From the NCBI GenBank assembly GCA_022835595.1, contig BQUP01000007.1, positions 496,001 through 560,000 of the forward strand: a DNA stretch of 64,000 nucleotides. Direction: 5' to 3'. The stretch's first letter is position 1, and the number at the start of each line of letters is the position of its first letter. A program made the translations under genes and the position numbers. This DNA comes from Cystobasidium ongulense (taxonomy: Eukaryota > Basidiomycota > Cystobasidiomycetes > Cystobasidiales > Cystobasidiaceae). Of the stretch, positions 37,540-46,917 are shown piece by piece. The notes beneath the pieces were generated by a model. That model saw nothing but the letters and a program-made list of their open reading frames with translations, did no database searches and was not told where the DNA came from.

Positions 37540-39459
37540 CGTTGTATCTTCAAGAGCTCGCAGCAAGGACAGACGTCCGTCATGGTTCGCCAGATAACCA
37601 GTGGACATGCAGGAACAGGACAAGCCGCCACTGACTTTGATGCGCAATATTAATATCGCAAAAAGGCCCACACAGCGTGCCGGATCAGAAAAGCAGTTCA
37701 AGGGCAAAGAGGTGCATAGTGCTGCAAATCACATAGAAAGAAGGACACTGTAGACGCTATGCGACCATCTGGCAAAAACAAAAACGAGAGCCAGACAAAC
37801 ACCAAACAAAAAAAAATGAGGTGTATAGAGGAATTGGGCTCCTCCGGGGCTGGTTGATGAAGGGGTGATTAGGACGAATCCTCGATTCGAACTTCTATGT
37901 TTGAAGCTTACATTGAACCCGGGCTGTGTGAAGATGATTGTCAGGAACTGGACTCTGATGTGCCGATTGTGGGCTCTAACTTACACCTCTCGCATACAAG
38001 CTTGCGCCCTAAGCGAACTGATTGGGAAGTTCGGTAAGTCGAGTTTCCTCGATGATGGCTGAGTGATATATTGCTTACAATCATACCGCTAGACCAAGGA
38101 ACCGTTTGATGAATGCTGGCTTCTGTTTTGTAGATCTATACACCTTTTACAGGGTCTTCGCCACGAGGTTCCCGTAGGTGGCGAAAAGCCTTCGTGAGCA
38201 GGAGAATAGGTCAGATGGAGCATTCAGCTGTGTGATAATTGCCTTTGCGTCATGCAACACAGCGATTCATAATCGTAGGATGTCCTCCTCTTTCGCTCCC
38301 TGCCAAATGTCCGCTAAAGTTGATAAAAACTGCCAAAGTTTACAGGCAAGCAGGAGCCGCTTGGCTTGCCCAGGTCTACGCAGTATGCCCGAGCAATGAG
38401 GGATCAGTGTAGCTCCTATATTTAGCTGAGAGACTGAGATGCGCTCCCTGACTTCTTATGCGACCCATCCCGTGAGCCGGCGATATCGCAATCAGCCAGC
38501 AGCCGTTGACGGTGATCGAGAAATTGGTATACTGCTTGTGTTCTGTCTGCCACAACTCCTTCAAGAACGCACACGTTGTTTGAATCACGAACCTCACGCC
38601 TGAAATTGGACATCTGGTGGACTTCTACTATCCGGTCATGCCAACTGTCAAGGCTGACCACTCGCAACATACTACGAGACATGCAAGATTAATGCAACGT
38701 TAGCAAACTAGACTTGTTTGACATGGGACAAGACACTGCATTATCTTATCAAGGCTAGCGTAGTTTGTTCCTTGCTCATGCTATCTTTTCAGCCTAGACA
38801 GACTGCGAACACGTTAGCTGTTTCGGCTTGAGCGCCTCCTGCTGGATGTCGCACTGCCTACACAAGCATTAAGGAGATCACATCGCGGCGATTTGGGCTG
38901 ATTGTCTTTATCCACGGGAACAGGATAGACGCAGTTCGAATGTTCCCTTTTCTTGTCAGAAAGTTCCCTTCTCTTGCAAGTTAATAAGCATCCACTCTGG
39001 CGATGTCCACGAGATATCCGTTGATGAGTTGTCAAACACGACTAAATCGGGCAAGCACCTTCCAACATCAATAAGCAGTTGGAAGGTCGTTCGATTCCCA
39101 CCTTCCAATATGCGCCTTCCAATTAGAACAAAAAGGAGGGCATTTTCGGAGTTTATCTCTTGTCTTCGCAACTAATTATTCCACCTTTGACCATGCTATA
39201 ACATTACCAAGTTTTCGTACTATCACAACTTCATTAATACTTGACAATACTCAAGAATTTCATACAGCGCCATTAGCAAATTGAACTTCAAACTCAGCAG
39301 GCAAAACTCAGCAGGCAGCACAGTTCCGCCGATTCATAGCACTCGTCATATTCCTGCTCTTTATGGGGGTCGGTGGAGGGGAAAGGGGGGAGGAGAGAGG
39401 GGGAGAAGGAGGATGGAGAGGACGGTTCGTATCAGGTCATGACCCTTACGAAGTCTCCA
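37540..39459. other. Gene-free stretch with short repeats
   Basis: About 1.9 kb without a supportable gene. The F-box promoter is at the left edge. The right part has iterated inverted repeats (39057-39124), a duplicated AACTCAGCAGGC unit (39292-39317) and a purine-rich run (39364-39420). The rest, 37700-39050, shows only short random frames. I checked a sequence matching a Pol III B-box (RC of 37880-37892) and found no tRNA fold. Confidence 0.5.
39057..39124. repeat. Nested inverted and direct copies of ACCTTCCAA
   Basis: ACCTTCCAAC (39057-39066) and GTTGGAAGGT (39078-39087) form a perfect 10-bp inverted repeat with an 11-bp loop. ACCTTCCAAT recurs at 39100-39109, so GGAAGGT at 39081-39087 can pair with either side, and CCTTCCAATT occurs a fourth time at 39115-39124. 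Another ACCTTCCAAT is at about 39834. Possibly the end of a mobile element or a protein-binding array. Confidence 0.6.
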
Positions 39460-40030
39460 GACTAAGCAGCCGAACTGCGTACGCTGGAGTCGCACGTACA
39501 GACTTCGAGCCTCTTTGCATGGCGAAACGAAGATGGAGCAGTGGTCACGGAAGAAACGGAGGCACAAGTGGTCGGACCTCTGCACACCATAGTAAGGAGT
39601 ATCCTCGAGTTCATTTGTAGAAAGGCGGCTATTGGTGGGGGGGGGGGGGGCGCGATCGTCAGCAGTCGCGGCACACACATTACCACTTGCACCCAACTTA
39701 CAGCTGCTGTGTTACTTCTGTGGCATACTGGGGTACGTCCAGGCACCATTTTTCACATTCGCGCTTTGCGAAATATTCAGGCGGATGCCTCAAACCCGGC
39801 TTACCTCACGTGGGGAGTAGGTCCATTGTTCTGAACCTTCCAATGTAATGCTGCACTAATAATCTGAAACCTTCACCTGCAGGATCTAGATTTCGAGAAA
39901 ATCGGTTCTCGGGAGGATTCGACCGGCGATCTTTGGCTGCTCAACATTCGATTCAGGTCGCTCAAAGGTCATCGGGACGAAGAGTCTTTCGTGTATGTCT
40001 GTCCGATCTGCTCGCCGCTCTGAAAAGAGT
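39460..40030 (+). mobile_element. Fragment resembling a fungal DUF3435-type tyrosine recombinase
   Basis: Reading frame 39541-39834 plus a short upstream in-frame part encodes VVGPLHTIVRSILEFI and then LTAAVLLLWHTGVRPGTIFH, ADASNPAYLTWG. A GTAGGT donor and a CACCTGCAG acceptor (about 39811-39882) join in phase to DLDFEKIGSRED, LWLLNIRFRSLKGHRDEESF and VYVCPICSPL. The string 'LLL..TG.RPG...', then 'YL.W.D.EF', then 'L.FR.LKG.RD', then 'CP...L' matches the pattern I know for DUF3435 proteins, the tyrosine-recombinase-related family of fungal Crypton/Starship-like elements. Only the middle of such a protein is present; the C-terminal catalytic part (R..H..Y) is not seen. A run of 14 G at 39638-39651 lies inside the frame. 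I cannot define element ends. Confidence 0.4.
39638..39651 (+). repeat. Homopolymer run of 14 G
   Basis: GGTGGGGGG... continues as a run of about 14 G, flanked by CGCG. It lies inside the recombinase-like frame. Sequencing slippage here could hide a frame change. Confidence 0.7.
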
Positions 40031-40108
40031 GTGCCTGAAATCACATTCCTATCACGCGGAATCTATCGACTGCACTTCATCCTCTCACCCTTCAGAAGAA
40101 GTTTCAAT

Positions 40109-41386
40109 ATGCCACATCAAGCACCGACTATGTCAGGACCAGCTCTGGCTGACGAACTGTGGGATTGCGCTGATCCCATGAACATGCTCGAGAGCAACGA
40201 ACACAAATTGCTCGCGAAGTTCCTCACATTTGGCAGGTAATTAACTTCTTCCCGGCGCTGTGGCCACGTAACCGATCTGACGTGATATTCTTATGGTGCA
40301 GTTGGAGCGGTAGCGGGGGCTGACGGTATATCTACGCAGTCTCACCAGACGAATTACCTCTCTCCCTGATGACCTTGCTGAGATGGACGTTATAAGAGTG
40401 CTGCTAGCAATTCTGCGTAAGTTCTGATCATACTGTCTATTCCCAGTGCAACTCACTAAAACCGTGTATTCAAGTCTCAAACCATCAGAATGAAAGGCGT
40501 GTCCAAGCACTACAATTTAGAACTTGCTATTGGCTGGAAGGGGACTAACGTCCAGTTTCCGACTATCGATAACAGCCTGGACCCATCGTCGGATATGAAG
40601 GCTGCCAATGGGCGTCTCGGCGCTCCAGCAGCCGCAAAGGCAAAGCGGGGGAAGAAGCTGGTCGCCTTCAAGTTAATGGCGGAGGGTATACCTGTAAGTC
40701 ATGTTTCCAATGCTTCACACGCGTGGCTCATTGCCTCGCAGATTACCTACAACGTCAGCCCAAACCTCACCTACGTTCAGATTTTCCAATATAACAATAC
40801 CGACAATAAAATCAACTTTTCGAGGGATAACTGGATTGCAGCGGGATTTCCTGCATTCGAGGATGATAGAACGGCTAAAGGAAAGGGGAAAGGCGGGCTA
40901 TCCCGGTCTGGGTGGCTCAAGCTCAAACTCAAGCTCAAGACTAGGGAATTCACCTTTAGTTTCAGAGCAGGAGGAAAGACAGGAAGAAAGACAAAGCTCT
41001 TCTCCGTCAAGCATGATGATCTTTACACGGGTAAAGGGATACTCACAAAATCAGGGCACAATACTCTCATAACCATCGGCAAGGAGATATTGCAAGAACA
41101 AAGTGGGGCAATAGAAGTCGCGACACGTCCGACATCGGGAGAAGAGGGAACTGACGAAGGGAAAGAAAAGGAAGAAAAGGAAGAAGAGGAAGAAGAGGAA
41201 GAACATATGGAACATATGGCAATGCAATGCAATGAAACAGGTCTTTGGAGATCATATACGATATCAACATTATTTACTGACTTGACCACGTACAACGCGA
41301 GACTATCTGTGAAAACAAGGAATACGAGGTCTGATGGTTCAAAGTGTATTTCTCACATTCTTACTATCTTCAAGTCGCCAACTTGA
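40109..41386 (+). CDS. Unknown protein with highly charged C-terminus, several exons
   Basis: Not recognised. Start is ATG 40109 or 40130. Exon 1 reads ALADELWDCADPMNMLESNE and HKLLAKFLTFG. A GTAATT donor and an ATATCTACGCAG acceptor join in phase to SLTRRITSLPDDLAEMDVIR then VLLAIL. How this links to the next long frame (MKGVSKHYNLELAIGWKGTN at 40490) is unclear: a GCGTAAGT donor with acceptor ACCATCAG would fit only as a GC-AG intron. The next exons give GRLGAPAAAKAKRGKKLVAF, then after a GTAAGT intron ITYNVSPNLTYVQIFQYNNT, NWIAAGFPAFE, an LKLKLKLK stretch from a CTCAAG repeat, and EEGTDEGKEKEEKEEEEEEE. Stop TGA 41384-41386. Alternatively there are two genes, 40109-40430 and 40490-41386. 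The 3' end overlaps the RSC4 coding end by 17 bp. Confidence 0.5.
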
Positions 41387-44211
41387 CCACGAATAGACGA
41401 TAAACCTCATCTTGATCTTTGATTTCAAAAGAGAGAAGTGAGCCGGGATAAGGAGATGAGATAATCCATTTGCCCGTCGCTGCACCTTCTTGTTGTTCTT
41501 TAGGGGTAGTAGCAGCTTCCGAGAGGGAGAAGTGTTGCTTCTGTATGATACGTGCCGAAGGGTTGAACGCCTGAGGTGGTCTTGAAAGGAAAGGCGTTAC
41601 TTCAATCAGATCAATTTCTTTCCCAACCGTGATGGTATGTTGTCGGACAAGCGTATTGGCGAGATGATATTGCAAAAGAGGTGTAGGTGATGTTGACGCG
41701 TATAAAGAGATGGAAAAAGATTTAATGATAGGTGGACGAGCTGGATCGACGAGTTTTGACACTTGCTTTTGCACAACTTCGGTAGATGCTTGTGATGGTA
41801 CAGCAATCGAAGGTGTCTGTAAAGACATCGACTGCTGCGTTTGCGATTGCATGTAATGCTGCTGCTGATTTGACGGCTGCGAATAAGGCTGCATCGCCTG
41901 CAGCTGCACTTGCCCATCCACATTTTCAGCCTTGACAGGCGAGCTCGACTTCTGATCCAGCATCATTCCCGAATCATTTGTAGCATTGTAGTTCTGTTGT
42001 TGAACTGCAATATCCTGCTCCTGATCCATAGAAGTATCATATTCATCAAACTCTCCAAATTTGACGGTGTCGTAAGCATTTTGTGCAGGAGGAGCTACGA
42101 AGGGAGTTGTGGCTGAATGCCCCTCGAAACCAGGGTATGAATTGCCTTGTATACTTGGATTCGCATATCGATGCTTTGGTTGGTCTGATTCATTGTATTC
42201 CCCTGGTCTTGTTGAAACGGCTTGTTGCGATTGATTGCGAGGTCGCACAAAGAATTCAGGTGGTTCTTCTTGCATAATCGTGTGGAAGTATTCCTATAAC
42301 AATGGCCGAGGTACAGTAGTCAGCAAGGGGAAGCCATACGAAGCGCAGATGAGAAATTGTAGATGCTCACCTTCATCTGCTGCGCATCTTGCCATATTTG
42401 AGATCCATCCTCATTGTAAAGTTGCGCATTATCAAAAATCAAGTTAACATCGTCTTTAAACTTTTCTATAGTCTGATAATTCCGGTTCTTCAACCGTGAC
42501 TAATAAGGGGATATGGCGCGAAGGACGAGGGGATCAAGAGAAAGTGGCCAAGTACCCGGAATCAGCTTTGTCCACAGTTTGTCTTGTAAGCGGAGCTTGA
42601 ACTAGACAAACTCACCCGAACTAGCTGGAATGAGATTGGTTTTGCTATAAGTTGCCAATAATCTGGGTATTGCGATTGAGGAGGAACTTGCATGAATACT
42701 TCTGAAAGCACGCGTCCACTTTTAGATCAAAACAAATCGCAACATCAGCCAGTAACCAATCTCATTAGGAAGACAGAAGGAATAGGTCATTGTAGCTTAC
42801 CTCTTGTCCGTCATGGCAACCAGATCATCGACTTTCATACTCAACCACTTAGTAAGAGTTATTGGCTTCTCTTCAGGTTGTTGATTTGCTTTTTTATACT
42901 TCTTTTTAGGAGGTTGTTGAGTTTGATTGGCAGGAGTTGCGGAACCTGAGTGAGGCATAGATATATTTCCACCATTCCTTCCACCTTTGATATCCATTTC
43001 ATCATCACTTTTCGCATCATTATTACCATCAACATTATTACTATCCGATTCTTTAGATAAACCAGCTAAACGTTCATAAGTATTTCTATGTAATCTATCT
43101 AATTTTCTAGCATCATTATAAATCAAACTACCTTTGATATTATATCTTTTTGCATTATAAAACATCATTTTCATATCATCACTTATTAATTTTAAAATAC
43201 CACTTGGTAAAGTTGGATTTGGATTCGTACCATATTCTCTACGTTCAATCTTACTGCGTATTTCGGAAAGTGAAATTGGTTTACGTATCATTTGATAGTA
43301 ATCTGGAAAGGAATCTCGTGGAGGTAGATGCATGAATTCTTGGGACATTAGTTTGCCGCTGTTTGAGGGAATGGCACACAGGGTTGTGGTAAATAGGCAG
43401 ATGGGTAGAGAAGGCAGAGAAGGCAGAGCAGGCGAGCAAGTAAGGCAATAGAGTGTGAGCAAAGCAAGTCAGTAAGCTATTTAGCAAGAGTCGAATCGAT
43501 AGAGGCCATTTGACCTACTCCTTCTTCGGAAGATCCTTTACAGCCTGCCATAGTTTCATCCCATCCGCATAAGCTTTGTCAATTTCTTCTGGATTCGCAG
43601 CATGCCGTGTCTGCACAAAGACGTGTTCGAAGAAGCAAGTCAGCCATAGTGCATCCTTACGAATATTGTAAAGGTAGGCGGTAACGCAGAGACGACCCAC
43701 CTGGTGTTGATGGAGTCTACCCCCGTCGAGAGCAATAGCAGCAGTATTTGAAGGGGTGACTGAGGTCCTTTTCCGCTTTCCAGGGAGTATGAGGGAGGAT
43801 GTAGCTGTAGTATTAGATGGGGAACTCCCTGCTCTTCCTTCGTTAGTAAATGGACCATCTTCAAGCTTGACTTGTGTCGATGTATCTGTATTTGCTGCTG
43901 CTGATGAGGATGGTGGAAGGGACGCAGAAGTGGAGGATGGACCACCTTGCTTTATGCGAATGCGAGGTGTAGCTGTGGAGGCTGGTGGTGCTTCTCCTCC
44001 TCCTGCCGCCAGAGCTTGAGTGGAAGTCGACGCTGCTCCTCGAGCGTGCGCCGTCGAAGTGGAAGCTTGGGGCTGTTAGAGGCATTCGACAAGGGCAATC
44101 AGCACAAGGGCAGTCCGAGATCAAGTAGCGGTCACCCACAGCCGTGCTCTGCGCATCAGGAGGAGCCGTCGGAGCGGCTATCGCGGTCCTGGAGGGAATC
44201 GTGATCTTCAT
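41370..44211 (-). CDS. RSC4: RSC chromatin-remodelling complex subunit RSC4 (tandem bromodomains)
   Basis: RSC4 reads acetylated histone H3 for the RSC remodeller. I could join the whole gene in phase: MKITIPSRTAIAAPTAPPDA (start 44211), a Ser/Thr/Pro/Ala-rich exon ending GGRLHQHQ, then TRHAANPEEIDKAYADGMKL WQ, then bromodomain 1 (KLMSQEFMHLPPRDSFPDYY, QMIRKPISLSEIRSKIERRE, MFYNAKRYN). A KKKYKKA linker follows, then bromodomain 2 (VLSEVFMQVPPQSQYPDYWQ, LIAKPISFQLVR, a separate exon DDVNLIFDNAQLYNEDGSQI). Both bromodomains have the acetyl-lysine pocket Asn (YN of AKRYN and QLYN). The C-terminus is a Q-rich stretch and then the conserved RSC4 C-terminal domain (PIIKSFSISLYAS, ITVGKEIDLIEVTPFLSRPP, WIISSPYPGSLLSFEI). 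Stop TGA at 41370-41372. Several donors are GTGGGT or GTAGGT. Confidence 0.93.
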
Positions 44212-45000
44212 GCTTGTTGATTGCGTGTGGCTCTTTGCCAGTGGAAGAGCGGGTGGGCCTGGCGTATGATGGGTCGACAGCTGGATGCTCGATGTGGTCA
44301 GAGTGCTGCTTGCTGTGCTACGCTGCAGTCTGCTGTGCTGCAGCTTCTTCAGTCCTGCCGCGTGTTGTGCTCCATCGACGTGTTGATGGATTGTTGCTTG
44401 CTTGATGCTTGCCTGCGAGCTGCTGGGCTGAGCAAGAGCGAGAGATGAGGCGGAATGATGGGATGGATGAGGGCAGCGAAGTGCGACTGAGCAGGCATGC
44501 TCTGTTGACCTGCTATTGCTGGTCTATCACGCTGATTGCCTGCCTGCCTGCCTGCCTGGTCATTGCCGCCATCATCATGCTCCTCAAGCCTGCTCGACGC
44601 TGCTGCTGCTCTCGTCGCACCCACTCGCTGCTCGCTGTGTTATAACCATTCCACCGGCTGGTCACACTCTCGAACCAGGCTTACCCTGCTGGACACACGC
44701 ACAACAGCACACCGCAACGCAGCTGGCATCGCTGTTCTCGCAGGCCTGTCCAGCCTCGAGTCGTCGAGTCCCCGTGAGCGCATCGCAATCGGCCATCCAC
44801 ACGACAGCCGCCCAACACACGCAGGATAGAGTACACGCTGACCTGACGCTGTTCACTTCTGCTACAGTGTCCTATACCATCTCTTAATTGACCACTGCCG
44901 TTCGACGAGCCTTTCAACGCCGTCCCTTCCATTCACCGCACTCCCGTGACATCAACGGCCATTCGCACATATCCACAACTCCCTCCATACTACACTCGTT
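44212..45000. other. Divergent promoter region between RSC4 and ARP3
   Basis: GC- and CTG-rich region with a tandem GCCT repeat (about 44538-44557, five units) and runs of GCTGCTG. Overlapping open frames on both strands are rich in A, S, C and R and look like composition effects. No gene supported. Confidence 0.5.
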
Positions 45001-46917
45001 ATGTCCAACATATCGCCCTCCTCCATCGTCCTCGATGTAGGAACAGGCTACACCAAGATGGGTTTCGCAGGCAATCAGCTGCCGAGCTTTGTGATCCCCT
45101 CTGCGATTGCAACTCGCTCGGGACCTGGGACGAGCAGCAGCGGATCTGGAGGTTCAAGAGCTCCACCCCCTCCTTCTAAACCATCATCTCTCTCCTCGTC
45201 AGGCTCAAATCTAGCTTCCAAAAGAGGTGTCGAGGATCTAGACTTTTTCATTGGCGATGAAGCGCTAGCGGCGGGTAGAGGACATGGTTATGGAGTTCAT
45301 TACCCCGTCAGACACGGTATCATTGATAATTGGGATCTGATGGAGAAATATTGGCAACAGTGTATCTTCAAGTACCTCCGAGCGGAACCAGAGGATCATT
45401 GCTTTCTTTTGGTACGTCCAGCACTATCGAATGTTCTTCTCCGCAGAGCATGCCTTGATAGCTGACAATACTACAATTGGTGTCCTACTCAACAGACCGA
45501 ACCTCCACTCAATCCGCCTGAGAACAGGGAAAACACTGCTGAAATCTTCTTTGAGACCTTCAATGCCGCTGGTATTCATATAGCCGTTCAGGCCGTCCTG
45601 GCTTTGGCCTCCACGTGGCTTAGCTCAAAGGTGCGCATGCGCACTTGCATATCTGATTCTCAGGCAGCATGCTGATTCACAATATCTGTACAGGTTGAGG
45701 ACCGCTCCCTCACTGGTACTGTCATTGACTCTGGAGACGGTGTAACCCACGTCATTCCAGTCGTAAGTGCAGCAGCTTAATCGCGACCATCTGCGATCGG
45801 CTTGATGTTTATGATCTACATATTAACATGTTCCCCTTGCTTGATGGCTTGACTATGTGTGCCCGTGATATAGGCCGAAGGATATGTTATAGGATCATCA
45901 ATAAAGCATATCCCAGTCGCAGGTCGAGACATTACATCTTTCGTCCAGCAATTATTGCGAGACAGAGGAGAGAACCAAATTATTCCACCTGAAGATCAAT
46001 TGAGAGTAGCTCAGGAAATCAAAGAACAATTTGGTTACACTTGCTCTGATATTGTTAAAGAGTTCAAGAAATATGATCAGGAACCCGAGAAAATGTTGAG
46101 GAAATATGAAGGCATTCATAGCGTTACTGGCAAGGTGCGTTCTTGACTTTAATTTCTCCCTCTTACCATCCTGTGCGCTCCTGCTTTTACTGGTCTCCGG
46201 CAAGAAATACTGACTTGTTCGTGTTCTTGTTTGTAACCTCTCTGGAAACAGAAATACTCTGTTGATGTTGGATATGAACGTTTCTTGGCACCGGAGATCT
46301 TCTTCAATCCAGAAATTGCATCATCAGATTTCTTAACTCCTTTACCCGAGATAGTAGATCAAGTCATTCAAACTTCTCCAATTGATGTCAGACGAGGTTT
46401 ATACAAGCGAATCGTCCTTTCTGGTGGTTCGACCATGTTCCCTCATTTCGATAGACGGCTACAGAGAGATATTAAAGGCATTGTAGATAGAAGGTTGGAA
46501 CAAAGTGAAAGCGCTTCAGGTAGCCATATGAAGGTGAGTTTCGGTATACTTGTTTGCTATTTTCGCCATCTGCTTTCGGCTTGTACACAACCTCGACATA
46601 TGCTGATGTAACAATCTCTTCCCCTCGCCCTCTCTTTGTTCATCATCAAATAGTCCTCCGGTGTCGACGTCAATGTCATCGCACACAAGCGACAGCATAT
46701 CGCAGTCTGGTCCGGTGGTTCCATTCTAGCAGAGAACGTAGGTCACCCTTGACTTTATACCTACGACCTTTGTAAGAGGATAACTACGAATTCTAACGTA
46801 TATGCTTTGACTCAACAGCAAGGAATGTTCTACAAGTCTTGCGTTACAAAGGCGGATTACGACGAAATTGGTCCTTCAATTTGCAGAAGATTCACACTCT
46901 TTGGATCAGCTATTTAG
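45001..46917 (+). CDS. ARP3: Actin-related protein 3 (ARP2/3 complex)
   Basis: With Arp2 it nucleates branched actin at endocytic patches. From ATG 45001: [20 protein letters not shown] (phosphate loop 1), then an Arp3-type insertion enlarged by a Ser/Pro/Gly-rich stretch ([20 protein letters not shown]) before [13 protein letters not shown], then [40 protein letters not shown] and [20 protein letters not shown] (phosphate loop 2). Next are [19 protein letters not shown], an Arp3-specific insertion, and [20 protein letters not shown]. It ends [20 protein letters not shown] and [10 protein letters not shown]; stop TAG 46915-46917. Six or so short introns split it. The Ser/Pro-rich stretch near residues 40-75 is longer than in animal or yeast Arp3, and lies on a surface loop. 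Confidence 0.96.

Noticed and set aside
37870-37900. Possible tRNA B-box on the minus strand (reverse complement contains GTTCGAATC)
   Set aside because: No T-arm stem pairs around it, no A-box about 30-60 nt upstream, and no acceptor stem. Not a tRNA.
39085-39110. GTTCGATTC, a B-box-like motif on the plus strand
   Set aside because: The T-arm stem does not pair; the motif lies inside the inverted ACCTTCCAA repeats, which explain the pairing seen.
44349-44932. Several overlapping frames on both strands between RSC4 and ARP3
   Set aside because: All are Ala/Ser/Cys/Arg-rich and follow the CTG/GCCT repeats; they look like composition effects in a divergent promoter.
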